Assembly (NCBI RefSeq): GCF_963678635.1
Contig: NC_087062.1
Span: 5,752,193 to 5,816,192, forward strand
Direction of reading: 5' to 3'
Length of the DNA stretch: 64,000 nucleotides
From: Symsagittifera roscoffensis
Taxonomy: Eukaryota > Xenacoelomorpha > Acoela > Convolutidae
The notes beneath the pieces are model-generated. The model was not told the DNA's origin and did no database searches. It saw only the letters and a program-made list of their open reading frames with translations. Both the position numbers and the translations under genes were made by a program. The stretch's first letter is position 1. Each line of letters opens with the position of its first letter. Below, piece after piece: positions 34,029 to 44,196 of this stretch.

Positions 34029-34425
34029 GTGACGTGCGAGAGGGTGTTAGGCCAAAGACTAAGTTGTATGTAATATGTGTTATGTTATGTTATGTTATTT
34101 TATGTGTTAGGTTATTAAGATCATGGGTAAGTAGGGGTTAGTGACCATGAACAACTAAATGACGATCTTAGGAATAGATCCAAAGTTTGGACTGTCCAAT
34201 CTTAGATCGAATTCCAAAATTTTAGAGAGCAATTGATTTTAATAAATTTTAGGATAAATATCTTTTTATCTGAACTGTTTTTAAGCAAATTTTAACGATA
34301 TATGTAAAGGTGAAACTGACAAGTGTGATATTTGTCACTTCTTTTCTAGATCCTGATTGATCATTTAATTTCTCACTTGAGTCAAAATCTTGGAATCAAA
34401 GCCGAATCAAACTTGAAAGAATAGA
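34029..34425 (+). promoter_or_regulatory. AT-rich spacer between pol and the downstream module, with splice acceptor
   Basis: It contains a (TTATG)n-like stretch (about 34070-34105), an AATAAA (about 34239) and a pyrimidine tract with AG (CACTTCTTTTCTAG, ending 34349). The acceptor sits 76 bp before the ATG of the next frame. This is the layout expected for a spliced subgenomic mRNA, as used for env in retroviruses. Confidence 0.5.
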
Positions 34426-34905
34426 ATGGATAACTTCAACTTGGATGAATTGATGGACCTGACAGAGGCATATGTAGGACCGATGATAGATGCGATCTAT
34501 CGTCGGCTGATCGATCGAGACATCGCTCTGGAGGACCCAGAGGTAGTCAAGTTGCTGACCGCCCTGATCAACATCTTGGGGCACGACAACCGTGGGGACC
34601 GCCCCACGGAAGTCCTGTTGATGGCAGCATATGGAGAAAGGGGAGTACTAGACCGCCCGAACATGAGAGTGATGAGGTGGAGAAACGGGGCTCTCTCAGG
34701 GAGTGACTTGGCGAATGAGCCTGGATTGGGAAGTTCTAGGACTTACCAACCAGGAGAGATGCCTATGCCCTCCAAGCCCAAACCTGGGCTGACGACGAGA
34801 ATGCATCGGGAGATGAACAGCGAGGCGACCTCGTCTGGTTCACCACTGAGAGCAGCTGTGCCACCAAAAAGGGCGAAAGTAGGACAGAAAATTCAGACGA
34901 ACTAA
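34426..34905 (+). CDS. downstream ORF A, unknown function
   Basis: The protein has 159 residues and starts at an ATG. An alpha-helical acidic N-terminus (NLDELMDLTEAYV) is followed by a Pro/Ser/Lys-rich tail. It ends in TAA at 34903. The next frame begins 4 bp later in the same frame (ATG 34909), so A and B may once have been one protein, or B may be reinitiated. No domain is recognised. Confidence 0.65.
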   Translation: MDNFNLDELMDLTEAYVGPMIDAIYRRLIDRDIALEDPEVVKLLTALINILGHDNRGDRPTEVLLMAAYGERGVLDRPNMRVMRWRNGALSGSDLANEPGLGSSRTYQPGEMPMPSKPKPGLTTRMHREMNSEATSSGSPLRAAVPPKRAKVGQKIQTN

Positions 34906-34908
34906 ACC

Positions 34909-36699
34909 ATGCAAGATCTGGATGAGATGAACGATGAACTGAAAAGTACGAAGAAGGAGCTGGACGAGATGACCAGAAGCATGCTCCAGATGGAGGAAGA
35001 TCGGGACATGTGGAGAAAGTTGTTTGAAGATTGCAACAAAAAGCAAGGTCAAGAGATTGAGCGCTTGAGGCAGGACTACAAAAAGCAATCGGAGCAGATG
35101 GCGTTGACAACGGCCGTGGAGAAAGTGATACCTACAAAGGATATTCCTCGTGGGCAGTCCCCGATGGAGCTCCTGACGCCTCGAGAAATGAGTCAAACAA
35201 CGGAGACACAGCTCCCAGCAGAGACAAATCGAGTAACAATCCCGGATCCTAGTGACACCTTGGGTGACCCCGTCGTGGAACAGACAGTGAGGAAGCTGAT
35301 AGAGACAGCTGGACGACTGGTCGCTAACAAGAATGCGCCAGGTTCCGGGGTGACTGCACCCTATGGAACGATTGACGACACGGGCAGAGTACGACTCTCC
35401 CAGACCGTGATCAGACAGGGGATAAGTGACGTAACACCACTCATGGGGAGCTCGAGGGCCCCAGAGAGGAGAGTACGGAAGATGCCAGCGAAGAAAGTGT
35501 CTCGCATAATAGACGTGCAGAAGAATAATCAATTGAAATATAAATTCACGGGAGTTCCGGAGACAGATCCGAGAGCTTGCTTCAATCGAGCGACTTGGAG
35601 CCCGGCAGTAAACCTGCAGCAACTACCACTCGGGACATCTCATCTGATACTGGAAGACAGCTTGGTCAGAGTGCTGTCGAATTTGAGGACCTCGTGGGTC
35701 ACCACGGTGATGGCCTTTGGAGGCGCGACGATAGCCCAGTTATATCGAATGGTGGAGCTGATGAATCCAGGGAGGATCCCCAATGTGATGATCTTAGTTG
35801 GGACGAATGACATCTCCAGAGGTTCAGATAAGCAGGAAGCACTATGGGAGTCAATGATGGTGTGTTTGTTTACGACCCTCTGGCAGAAATTCAATTGCGC
35901 GGTACTGACCGTTTGCACTGTGCCAATGAACGCGAGAAGCCTGACAGCATCAGGAAGAAGGTACAACGAGGGAGTCGTCAGGTGGAATAACATCTTGAGG
36001 AACCTCGCAAGTCGGAACGCCGGAAGAATGATCCTCATGGACATCGAACATGAGTTGAGAGCTATGGATCAGGCCAGACTGACCACGGACGGCATTCACT
36101 TCGACAGTATCGAAGGACAAGCTTGGTTGAATCGAGTCTTTCAAGAGCGGTTGGACGAGCTGGAAGCAGAACTCTTTGACACAGGAGTGCTGAAGGAAGA
36201 AGGAACAGTGAGTGACGCGGTGATTACTACCTTTGTGGCTCCTAGCTTGGAAACACGCTTGGGTACGGTCCCGGCCGTCACGAACTACAGGCAACAAAAT
36301 TCCAGCGAACCAGGTCAAAGGACAGACGTACAGGATCGATTGGGAGAAGCACCGATGAGGAGGACCATCCATCCTAGGAGAAGAATAGGACCTGTCAACC
36401 CAATCGAAGAGACAGCCGGCACATCTAGATCGGACACTAGATCGGACACTAGATCGGAGAAGACAAGTAGGAGACGACACTCGAGACGACACTCGAGAGG
36501 AGAGACGTCCGAGCAGAGGCTCGTTGATGTGGTCAAGACCCATACCGTCTCCCTGGCATATATGCAAAGACGAGCTAATGAAGCTGGATGTACAGAGGGT
36601 AAGCTTCATCGAAGATGCAAGGAGGATGCTGAATGGAGCGACGCTATCCGTCAGCAGATTGTACTCGATAACCGGCGTAGACTGGTTGATAGCCGCTAG
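34909..36699 (+). CDS. downstream ORF B with SGNH-hydrolase (GDSL esterase-like) domain
   Basis: The protein has 596 codons. Residues 1-65 form a coiled coil rich in Glu, Lys and Asp. A Pro/Thr-rich linker follows. Residues about 245-415 form an SGNH fold: block I LEDSLVRV (Ser251), block II FGGAT (Gly271), block III VGTNDIS (Asn300), and block V DGIHFD (Asp394, His397). All four signature residues are present, so the copy of this domain looks catalytically competent. Family members cleave ester bonds in lipids, sugars or acetylated polymers. The substrate is unknown. The C-terminal part has an Arg/Ser-rich repeat (SDTRSDTRSE) and stops being coding-like after about 36590, where the neighbouring frame takes over. 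Confidence 0.8.
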   Translation: MQDLDEMNDELKSTKKELDEMTRSMLQMEEDRDMWRKLFEDCNKKQGQEIERLRQDYKKQSEQMALTTAVEKVIPTKDIPRGQSPMELLTPREMSQTTETQLPAETNRVTIPDPSDTLGDPVVEQTVRKLIETAGRLVANKNAPGSGVTAPYGTIDDTGRVRLSQTVIRQGISDVTPLMGSSRAPERRVRKMPAKKVSRIIDVQKNNQLKYKFTGVPETDPRACFNRATWSPAVNLQQLPLGTSHLILEDSLVRVLSNLRTSWVTTVMAFGGATIAQLYRMVELMNPGRIPNVMILVGTNDISRGSDKQEALWESMMVCLFTTLWQKFNCAVLTVCTVPMNARSLTASGRRYNEGVVRWNNILRNLASRNAGRMILMDIEHELRAMDQARLTTDGIHFDSIEGQAWLNRVFQERLDELEAELFDTGVLKEEGTVSDAVITTFVAPSLETRLGTVPAVTNYRQQNSSEPGQRTDVQDRLGEAPMRRTIHPRRRIGPVNPIEETAGTSRSDTRSDTRSEKTSRRRHSRRHSRGETSEQRLVDVVKTHTVSLAYMQRRANEAGCTEGKLHRRCKEDAEWSDAIRQQIVLDNRRRLVDSR

Positions 36700-38482
36700 C
36701 ATAAATTTCAGCTCCACGACGGCCTTGAGATTTGCTGATTTGGAGGGACTGCCCTCTAACAACACGATGGGACCAGTGAATGCGAGACCATTGCAAGATG
36801 TGAGGTTGAATCATGATGAAGGGAATCGTGAAGATAGACCAGGAAGATTCCTGACGACGAGAGCGCCGATTGGGCAACACGTGAAGATATTCAGGCAACT
36901 GACGACACCCCCTGGTCATGTGAAGGAAAGAGTATACCCAAAACTAGTGAATCAAGATGGTGATGCCCAAAGATATGGCGGATTGATAGCGATAAAGAAA
37001 GATGAGACCATCTTCGCCGCCTATGACAAAACAGAGATGAGGAAGGCCAAGATTATGGTAGTAGCGAATTCAGAGTTCGTGTACACCTCCAAGTTTTTGT
37101 TTTGGCCGGACGTCATAATGTTGGCAGCGGTCGACTTGGACCTACTGCAATCGATATCTCTGGCTATAGGGGTGCAAAGGCAGACGGATATGAACCCAAC
37201 TACGATCGTGTTCGCTGGCATCAATGACCATTTACACAGTAGAAGTTTTCTGAGCAGACTCAGAGATCCTGCAACGGCAGAGAACGCTGTATGGCCAGCG
37301 ATAAATAATATCCTTGAGTCGATGGGTGAAGTGGTGCATGCGACGAAGGAGGGGTCATTCACTAAAGTAACACTGAGAGTAGTATTCGCGTTGTCTCCGG
37401 GATATGCACATCTCCCGGATGGACTGAAATTTGTGTATGCGATTGTGGCCTTACTTTCGGTAGGAAAATATGATGTGATCATATCAGCCCCGAATCGCAT
37501 GATAGAGATGGAGAACCTGAGGCCACTTAAGGCTGAACTGCCTGCAGTGTGGTCAGATATCTCAAACGCGATGAGAGGACTCAAGGATCATGCGCTACAC
37601 ATGTTAGTGTTGGACGAGGTGCTGGGGTTGGAACTGTCCAATTTCAGTCGACAGCTCAAACTGAAACCGGGAATAGACGACGACCATCGAGTGATGGCGG
37701 CGATGTCTAATGACTTATGGTTCCGAGCAATGGAAGTTGCAGGTGAAGACACAAGAAGGAAAAATTCTCTAGAGACGAGAGATCATTTGGAGGCGATGGT
37801 TCTGAGAACCAAGCCGTAAGCCTACCAGTGGCTACACCTGAACCCTAGAGTAGCGGCATTGGGTGCAGACGCTTTTGAGCAAGGCCCCGTGATGATCACA
37901 AAGATACATGCCTACTTGTTGAAGGAGGTGAACCTGGCGGAAAATGCCGGGGAAAAGACCGCTGAATTTGTGAACAGAATGTGTCAGATTACTCTGGAAA
38001 CCTTCTGGACACAGGAAGTGAAGGGACAGGAGGGCTTTGAAAGGACAGACAGCATGCTAGAAGGGTTGGCAGCCGGATGGACCGCGTCCTTCTTGGCAAA
38101 AGTTTACTCGAAAGTCTCGCACTACTTGATAAAAGAATTCCTCCAAGCAGTAGTGTAAGTATCGATAGTGGAACTAATAGCCTTGATCGTGACGTTCGTA
38201 GCAGAGAGTTTCGTGAAAAGACCGGCGATACTGCTCACCGATGGAATCCAGAACCTGCGGCTAGACGGACTTCTGACATTGATTGCAATTACCCACGGAA
38301 ACTTGGGAGGACTGATGAAACTGGCACGTTGTCCAGAGCAGATGAGAGAGAGAGAGAGTGAGGAACTTGGATATGAAGAAATCCACGGACTCGTGGAACA
38401 AGATAAGAGACCTGAGACACCCTCTTATCCAGTATCTCTTACAGCAAAATCGCTTTGGAACGTGAGAAGACGAGACGATTGA
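36590..38482 (+). pseudogene. downstream ORF C: second SGNH-like domain, then an unknown helical region
   Basis: The frame is open from before 36524 to 38482, with in-frame TAA at 37817 and 38156. Coding character starts near 36590, consistent with a frameshift from ORF B. Residues are counted from 36524. The ANSEF block (near 187) and FAGINDHLHS block (Asn234) resemble blocks I and III of SGNH hydrolases. A late IDDDHRV could be the Asp-His block. The catalytic assignment is less certain than for ORF B. After the first stop about 110 codons are helical, followed by a hydrophobic stretch near 38170-38230. Both stops lie in GTAAG context. Confidence 0.6.
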
Positions 38483-38489
38483 AAGAGAG

Positions 38490-39647
38490 GAAGATGTTAG
38501 ACGACATGTTGGAGGCATGCCGCTGTTAACCGATCTGAGTTTGGCTATGAGAACCGATCCCTTGGCGCTGATCAGAGGAGTCACGGAGTTCGTGACAGTG
38601 ATCTATGGACCAGCTGTCACGTTTGCGTTTCCTGACGTTAAGGTGGAAGCATATAGGAGGTCGGTGCTGCACCTGAGACTCATATCGGCAGTGGACGGTA
38701 GTACACTGAACTGGTGTGAGCAGCACACATTGCGGGAGCTCATGAGTGAAGATCTGTTATTTGCGAAAATATCGGAGCCAGAGATGACAGTCATCAATTT
38801 TGACGATCACTTCCGTGATCGTCTGGGAGAAGTAGAAAGAGGACACATCGAAGTGTTTCCAAAGCTTTGGAATTTGAGACCCTATGATAAAACGAATGGT
38901 GAAATAACCAGAGTGCCTCGTCTCACTGCAGCATATCACAAAGTGAAAGAAGAGACGAAGGACTGGGGCGATTACAAGAAGCTGCCGGAGGCAATCCCTG
39001 AATTCCCTCCGATAAGAAGGATGTTGCTCGGAGCAGTCTCCGTGGTACAAACTCCTAGGTTGAGAGCATTCGAAACCAATGAAAGGAGAGTAGGGAATTT
39101 CGTGGGAACGATGGATCCATACTTTGTAGGGAGAAATGCCGCCGTGTTACAGTACACACGATTTGCATATACGGATCAAGCAACGAGAAAGCGAATAAGC
39201 AACGCCGCGACTCCCAAGCTTGGGAAATTCGACGAGGAATGTAAGGGATTAGGCTTAGCTCCGATGAGGATGAGAGGCAAGACCGAATTGCCTGAAGCCT
39301 CATTAATCCTGACTAGTGTAAAACAGGAGATGAAAGTGGGAGGAATACTGCAGACGAGAACCTTCCTAGCACCCTTCGGCTGCGAAGAAATCGAAGTGGT
39401 CCATGGAGAAGAGAAAGATAAATCGGCCGGTACATTGCTCATACCGAGATTCCAGGAAGAAGCCGACAATGGTGAAAAAGGACCATCGAGCTCGAACAAG
39501 GATAAGTCAGGAGGAGATGACGGACAGGGAGGAAGCCGTCAAACCGACGAACCCATGCAACAAGATCAAGCTGGTGGGGAAGACGACAGGGCATCGACAG
39601 GAGGAACATCCAGCCTGGATTTCAATATCTTCAGTGATTTTGAATAA
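38490..39647 (+). CDS. downstream ORF D, unknown function
   Basis: From ATG 38517 the protein has 376 residues. A mixed alpha/beta body of about 310 residues precedes a Gly/Ser/Asp/Gln-rich acidic tail ending SSLDFNIFSDFE. No domain is recognised. It ends with TAA at 39645, where the next frame (+1) takes over within a few codons. D and E could be linked by frameshifting or may simply be successive genes. The uninterrupted 376 codons in an otherwise decayed element suggest real coding. Confidence 0.65.
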   Translation, partial: EDVRRHVGGMPLLTDLSLAMRTDPLALIRGVTEFVTVIYGPAVTFAFPDVKVEAYRRSVLHLRLISAVDGSTLNWCEQHTLRELMSEDLLFAKISEPEMTVINFDDHFRDRLGEVERGHIEVFPKLWNLRPYDKTNGEITRVPRLTAAYHKVKEETKDWGDYKKLPEAIPEFPPIRRMLLGAVSVVQTPRLRAFETNERRVGNFVGTMDPYFVGRNAAVLQYTRFAYTDQATRKRISNAATPKLGKFDEECKGLGLAPMRMRGKTELPEASLILTSVKQEMKVGGILQTRTFLAPFGCEEIEVVHGEEKDKSAGTLLIPRFQEEADNGEKGPSSSNKDKSGGDDGQGGSRQTDEPMQQDQAGGEDDRASTGGTSSLDFNIFSDFE

Positions 39648-42600
39648 CGCAGATACGTTGGAAACGACTGAGCCAGCGGATGAAGGCATCTCGACACTGG
39701 AGCCTCCGTCAGCCTTTATGGAAATGAAACGGAATTTATCGGAGAGCAGCTCTCCTGGCAATTCAAGAAATAACGACCAGAGAATCCTCATGGAATCACC
39801 TAGGAGGAGAAGAATAGAGGCCTCAGCCAGAGTACCTTTCTTGGGAACGCTGCCCGAAGAAGAATGGGAAGTACATCACCGAGACCACGAGAGTAGGACA
39901 GGATGCAAATTGGACAGAGTGGCGTTTATGGAAGAAGTCTGGATCGTGATTCAAAGCTATGAGACCCAGTCCATTCTGAAAACGGGTCTCAACCAACCCT
40001 TTATGAGGTAAGTCCTTGACAAGCTTGATGATTGTGAAGGGAGACTGAGTGAGTTATTGATCGACTCGGCCACTGATGAAAGTGAAGCGAATTCTCCCAT
40101 CAAGATGACACCGCAGGACGATAAAGGAGAGGTGGTGTATCTGTCAAGAACCAGGAGAGGGACGATGCGATCAAAATTGGTGATTGATAAAATCAATGCA
40201 ATGAAAATGAAGTTAGGCAGCAGAGTGATGCCGAGGAGAGTTGGAAAGACGAAGGTGCATTCAGAAAAATCGATTAAAGCTGGTAACTCAGCAAAAAGGA
40301 AACGAATGGAGGAGGTCATGGATTTGGGGCAAGGTGATTATCAACTGCCTGGCACAGATAAAATGTTAACTAATATAGCGATGGTGCCACCCATTCTCAT
40401 GGCGGGGATAAAGTCAACAGGTTATAAATCCAAAAGGAGTGACCGCACTCTGACTGGAGCAACCTTAGAAATGGAAAAACTCAGCCAATGTGGAGAGAGC
40501 ACAATGAAAGACTTCAAGCCATCTCCCATGAATCATGGAAAGGGAAGCGTCGCAGGACAACTAATACCAGTGGAATATAACCGACTAACAGTGTCGGAGA
40601 CTGTGTCGATAGATGAACCCATCGGTGGATACATGGAGATGTTAGAATACCGAAACTCGGCTAGAGGGTATGTAATGGCCCTGGAAGATGAAAAAGCCAT
40701 GGAGGGTTATCTGGAAACCATGTTGCAAGGCACCACCCTCAAGCAGAAGGCGTACGGGACTTTAGCGTTGTCTGACATACAGGCAGAAACGATGGAGCAG
40801 TTGGTGAGCCTTCCATGGAAAGCAGTGGTATTAAGGTATTTCGAAGAAGAAATGAGGACTACGCCAAAAATACATGCTCTCGTGGCAGTACCTTACGTAA
40901 GGACAGAGTTACAACTCAGGTTCGCCTGGTGCATGATGGGACTGACTCGCGAAGATTATGATTCAGAAGAAAGGAAGAGATCAAAAGAGGAGAAGGTTTT
41001 CCTTATGACGAACCTGAGGGATCTGATAGTCCAGGAGGGAGCAGCAGTAGCGTGTGCGAAGCGGAGAGACGCTCTCTGTTTCATTCGATTCCTGATAGAG
41101 CAGATTTCAGTACCTGCACTGAACACCTGTGTTAAAATGTTGAAGGAAGGCGATGAGCGAACGAAAGCCTTATTCTTGCTAGCACTGCTGGATATGCAGC
41201 AAAGTTAACCGATGAGGGTGAACATGAAAGAACCCGAGGAATTAGAACCCATGAAAAAGATAGACGAAATCAGGAGATTCTCAAACAAGGAGCTGAGACT
41301 CACTAAAGAATCTATGGGAGCATTGCCGAAATCCAGTGAATACTGTGGACCGATCAAGAAAAAATCGTATAGCTACGTATCCGGGATCATAGGGATAGCG
41401 TACAATCCTTTCCTGAGTGAAGACATACGCGATTGCTTCTTTGATTATGAGCAGGCGGTGTTGCTAAGATTCTGGACGTCCAGAATGGTAAAGATTAAGA
41501 GCGTTAACAATCCACAGGCCAAATTGGGACTGGTATTGGAAGAAGAGGTGACTGCACCTTCAGTACCAAAATCCGACAAAAGAGTGGAGTTTGGGTTGTG
41601 ATTCTCAGATGAATTACTGAGAACGAGCTTGATGGCAGTGTGGGAATTGATGAGGCCATCATGGTGTCCTAGTCCCAACGCTGACTCAATATTACGGGCA
41701 ACACAAGACGTAAAGAGGGAACTGAATGCAGACTGTAACCTGCGTGACCTCAACATCATATATAATGTGATGACAACGGCCTCTAAGAGCAACGGAGATG
41801 ATAAAGTGGAGTTGCCTGGCTGGGGACCAGAAGACTGGGTCAAACCTGGTAGCTGTCTGGCGGAAGTCTGTGGACTGGAGGATCACGTTTGTGGAGGTCT
41901 GGACTGTGTGAAGACTCTGGAGAAACAACACAAGCAATTGACGGTATTGTTTAGAAACGTCGTGATGAAAGCAAGAACAGAAACGGAACTGATAGCAGAT
42001 TGCCATGGAGGAACCGATGTGAATCTAGTGACTGCACTATGACTATTGAATCTAGAACAGAAACATGAGATGGTCACAGCCATCAGTGTAGAAGTTTTCC
42101 CAGGAGTTCTGCAGACTGAGCAGAAATACATAGGAAAATGGAGGGAAGCAATCGAGACGGATATGAACATTAGACACAGTGAGACTTATTGTAGACCATC
42201 AGGAGCACGATATTTGGTGGGTTCAACATTGGCTCCAATGTGCAAGAGCAGATACCCTGTACATTTCGTAGCTGTGGACGTGAAGAGTACAAGAACGATT
42301 GTGGATCAAGCCTTCTCAGAGCCGAAGTGTGTGAGACTGGCGAGAATGTCCGAGAAGTCATACGAGTTGCTGTGTAAGATGTTCTCAGCAGTTCCAGAGA
42401 TAACCAAAGAAGAATTGGAGTCAATACTAGGAAAGAAGTTCATGGGATATGTGAGCGGGAACTTCAGTGACTTTGAGAGACAGAAACAGAGAGGATCGAC
42501 TGTCACAGATTACAATGCAGTAGATGAGAATGATGAAGTCCACCGAGTGATGATGGAAGTGGAACCATTACTGGAAGCTTCGGGAAAACGTAATTGGAGG

Positions 42601-43377
42601 AGCATCATGTTGACACATGACGAGTTTCCTTGCCACTGCTTGCTGCAGACCTGGTGGTATCCCAAGCGTAGTAATCTGATGTTGATCTGGGACTCTGGAG
42701 AGCTGCTCTCCATGGGTTTACCAGATTCATCACAGCCCATAACAATAGTAATAGTGGGAGTTATGATGGCGATACGATGGCTGGAAGCTCATGTGAGAGA
42801 AAATAATAGACAGGAGGCACCGATGAAAGAACAGTTGCGGAAATTAGATTGTCAAAAAGATTTCGATCTTTTTGAGACAATGTGCAAAATTCTAAACATT
42901 CCGATGGAAGTTAAGAAGATATAGGCAAGAAAACGATTGATGCCATGGTTCAGAGCTAACATGACTGCATGGTTGTACGAATATGCGAAAAAGCATATGT
43001 CGAAGCACGGCAGGGTGTACAGTGAATATCAGTTGGACATTGGAGCAGGAGCTTTCAAGCGAGCTCTCGTGACTCATCGGAATGCAGTGACCACCGCTGT
43101 GAAAAGAATTTCCAGGACGAGTGAACGTAGTGGAAAGGAGAAGGCAGAGATGTTAAAGGAGGATTTGGAGAGAAACGTGACGTTGTGTCTCCACAACAGC
43201 TTCTGCAGGAACAGAGAATCTAACGTGGATCCCCTAACTTGCTGCAAACAGAGGGTAGAAGAGCAGAAGTGTTGGAGGACGGCTTCCAGCAGCGTCAGGA
43301 TAGCTAATGACGTGTTGCAAGATACGGAAACTGAGAGTGCAGAGTCAGTATCACAGGAGGAAGAAATGGAGCATTGA
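39640..43377 (+). pseudogene. downstream ORF E, very long protein of unknown function with five in-frame stops
   Basis: A single frame of about 1,240 codons runs to TGA 43375, interrupted only by TAA 40009, TAA 41206, TGA 41599, TGA 42040 and TAG 42922. No frameshift is needed. A plausible start is ATG 39718. The N-terminal 250 residues are basic and disordered. The rest is largely helical, with Cys-rich patches near the C-terminus (TCCKQRVEEQKCW) and an acidic end. One short hydrophobic segment (ITIVIVGVMMA) is too brief to be a clear membrane anchor, so this is not an obvious envelope protein. No family is recognised. Confidence 0.65.
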
Positions 43378-44196
43378 CGGATGACCGAAAAGCAAGATGA
43401 AAAAAGAGATGAAATTAGAAGAATTTAGAAGTTTTAGAACTTCTAAACGACAAAAAAAGAAGAAAACAAAGGAGTAATGAAGAAAAAATTAAAACTCAGA
43501 ATTGTTTTATGTGTGTGAAAAAACTCAAGTGAGAAACCAAGCAACCAAGTTGTAATTGAAAACTGAAACATTTAGTTGAGTTTTGAAATTGTTGCATTTA
43601 TAAATTTGCATTTTGATTTTAGTTGAGTGGCTTTAGAGACACTCACTTACTATTTATTTAGGAAGGCTTAAGTGAAGGAGTATATTTAAATATTCCAGCC
43701 TGCATGACTGTTTTTAATCAGCTAGGAGAACTGATCACTTTGTGGTGACGTGGAAGGCTTGGGTAATCTCTCGAAGAGGGAAATTGTTTCATTGTTCTTT
43801 CTAACCACAGAGTTTCTTAGTTTTAGTATTCAGGACAGTAACAAGCAAGATTTCCGAAGGGAGAAGCATAGCAGGATAATTTTAGCTTGTTGGTTGGCAG
43901 GACTGTCCTGCAAGCCAACACCTTTTAAATCTAAGAGAAAAAGTTTTAATCGGGACATTGACATTGGAAGTCAGAAAATATGTTTTATCTTAAGTCATAT
44001 CCTCAATGTGCAGATTAATGAAGAATTTGAAGGCTATAGTGATGTAGTATGATGCCAGTTATATTCTGCTGTGAGTCGATGTGACGTTGATTAAAAAAAT
44101 TTTGTGCATTTTGTAAATTCTGTTCGATGACACTGTATCTATTTTAAGAACACTGCGTGAATCAATGAGGACATTGACCGGACTGTCCGGGGAGTA
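43378..44196 (+). other. 3' untranslated region of the giant element
   Basis: AT-rich sequence without a convincing gene. A 100-codon frame at 43750-44052 lacks an ATG start and any domain. The segment just before the LTR (CCGGGGAGTA) is the only candidate polypurine primer and is short. Confidence 0.65.

Noticed and set aside
25882-43077. Many minus-strand frames of 60-270 codons opposite the giant element
   Set aside because: They are shadows of purine-rich sense coding frames, with Ser/Leu/Pro-rich composition and no motifs.
43750-44052. 100-codon frame before the 3' LTR as an envelope remnant
   Set aside because: It lacks an ATG, signal peptide, membrane anchor and coding composition.
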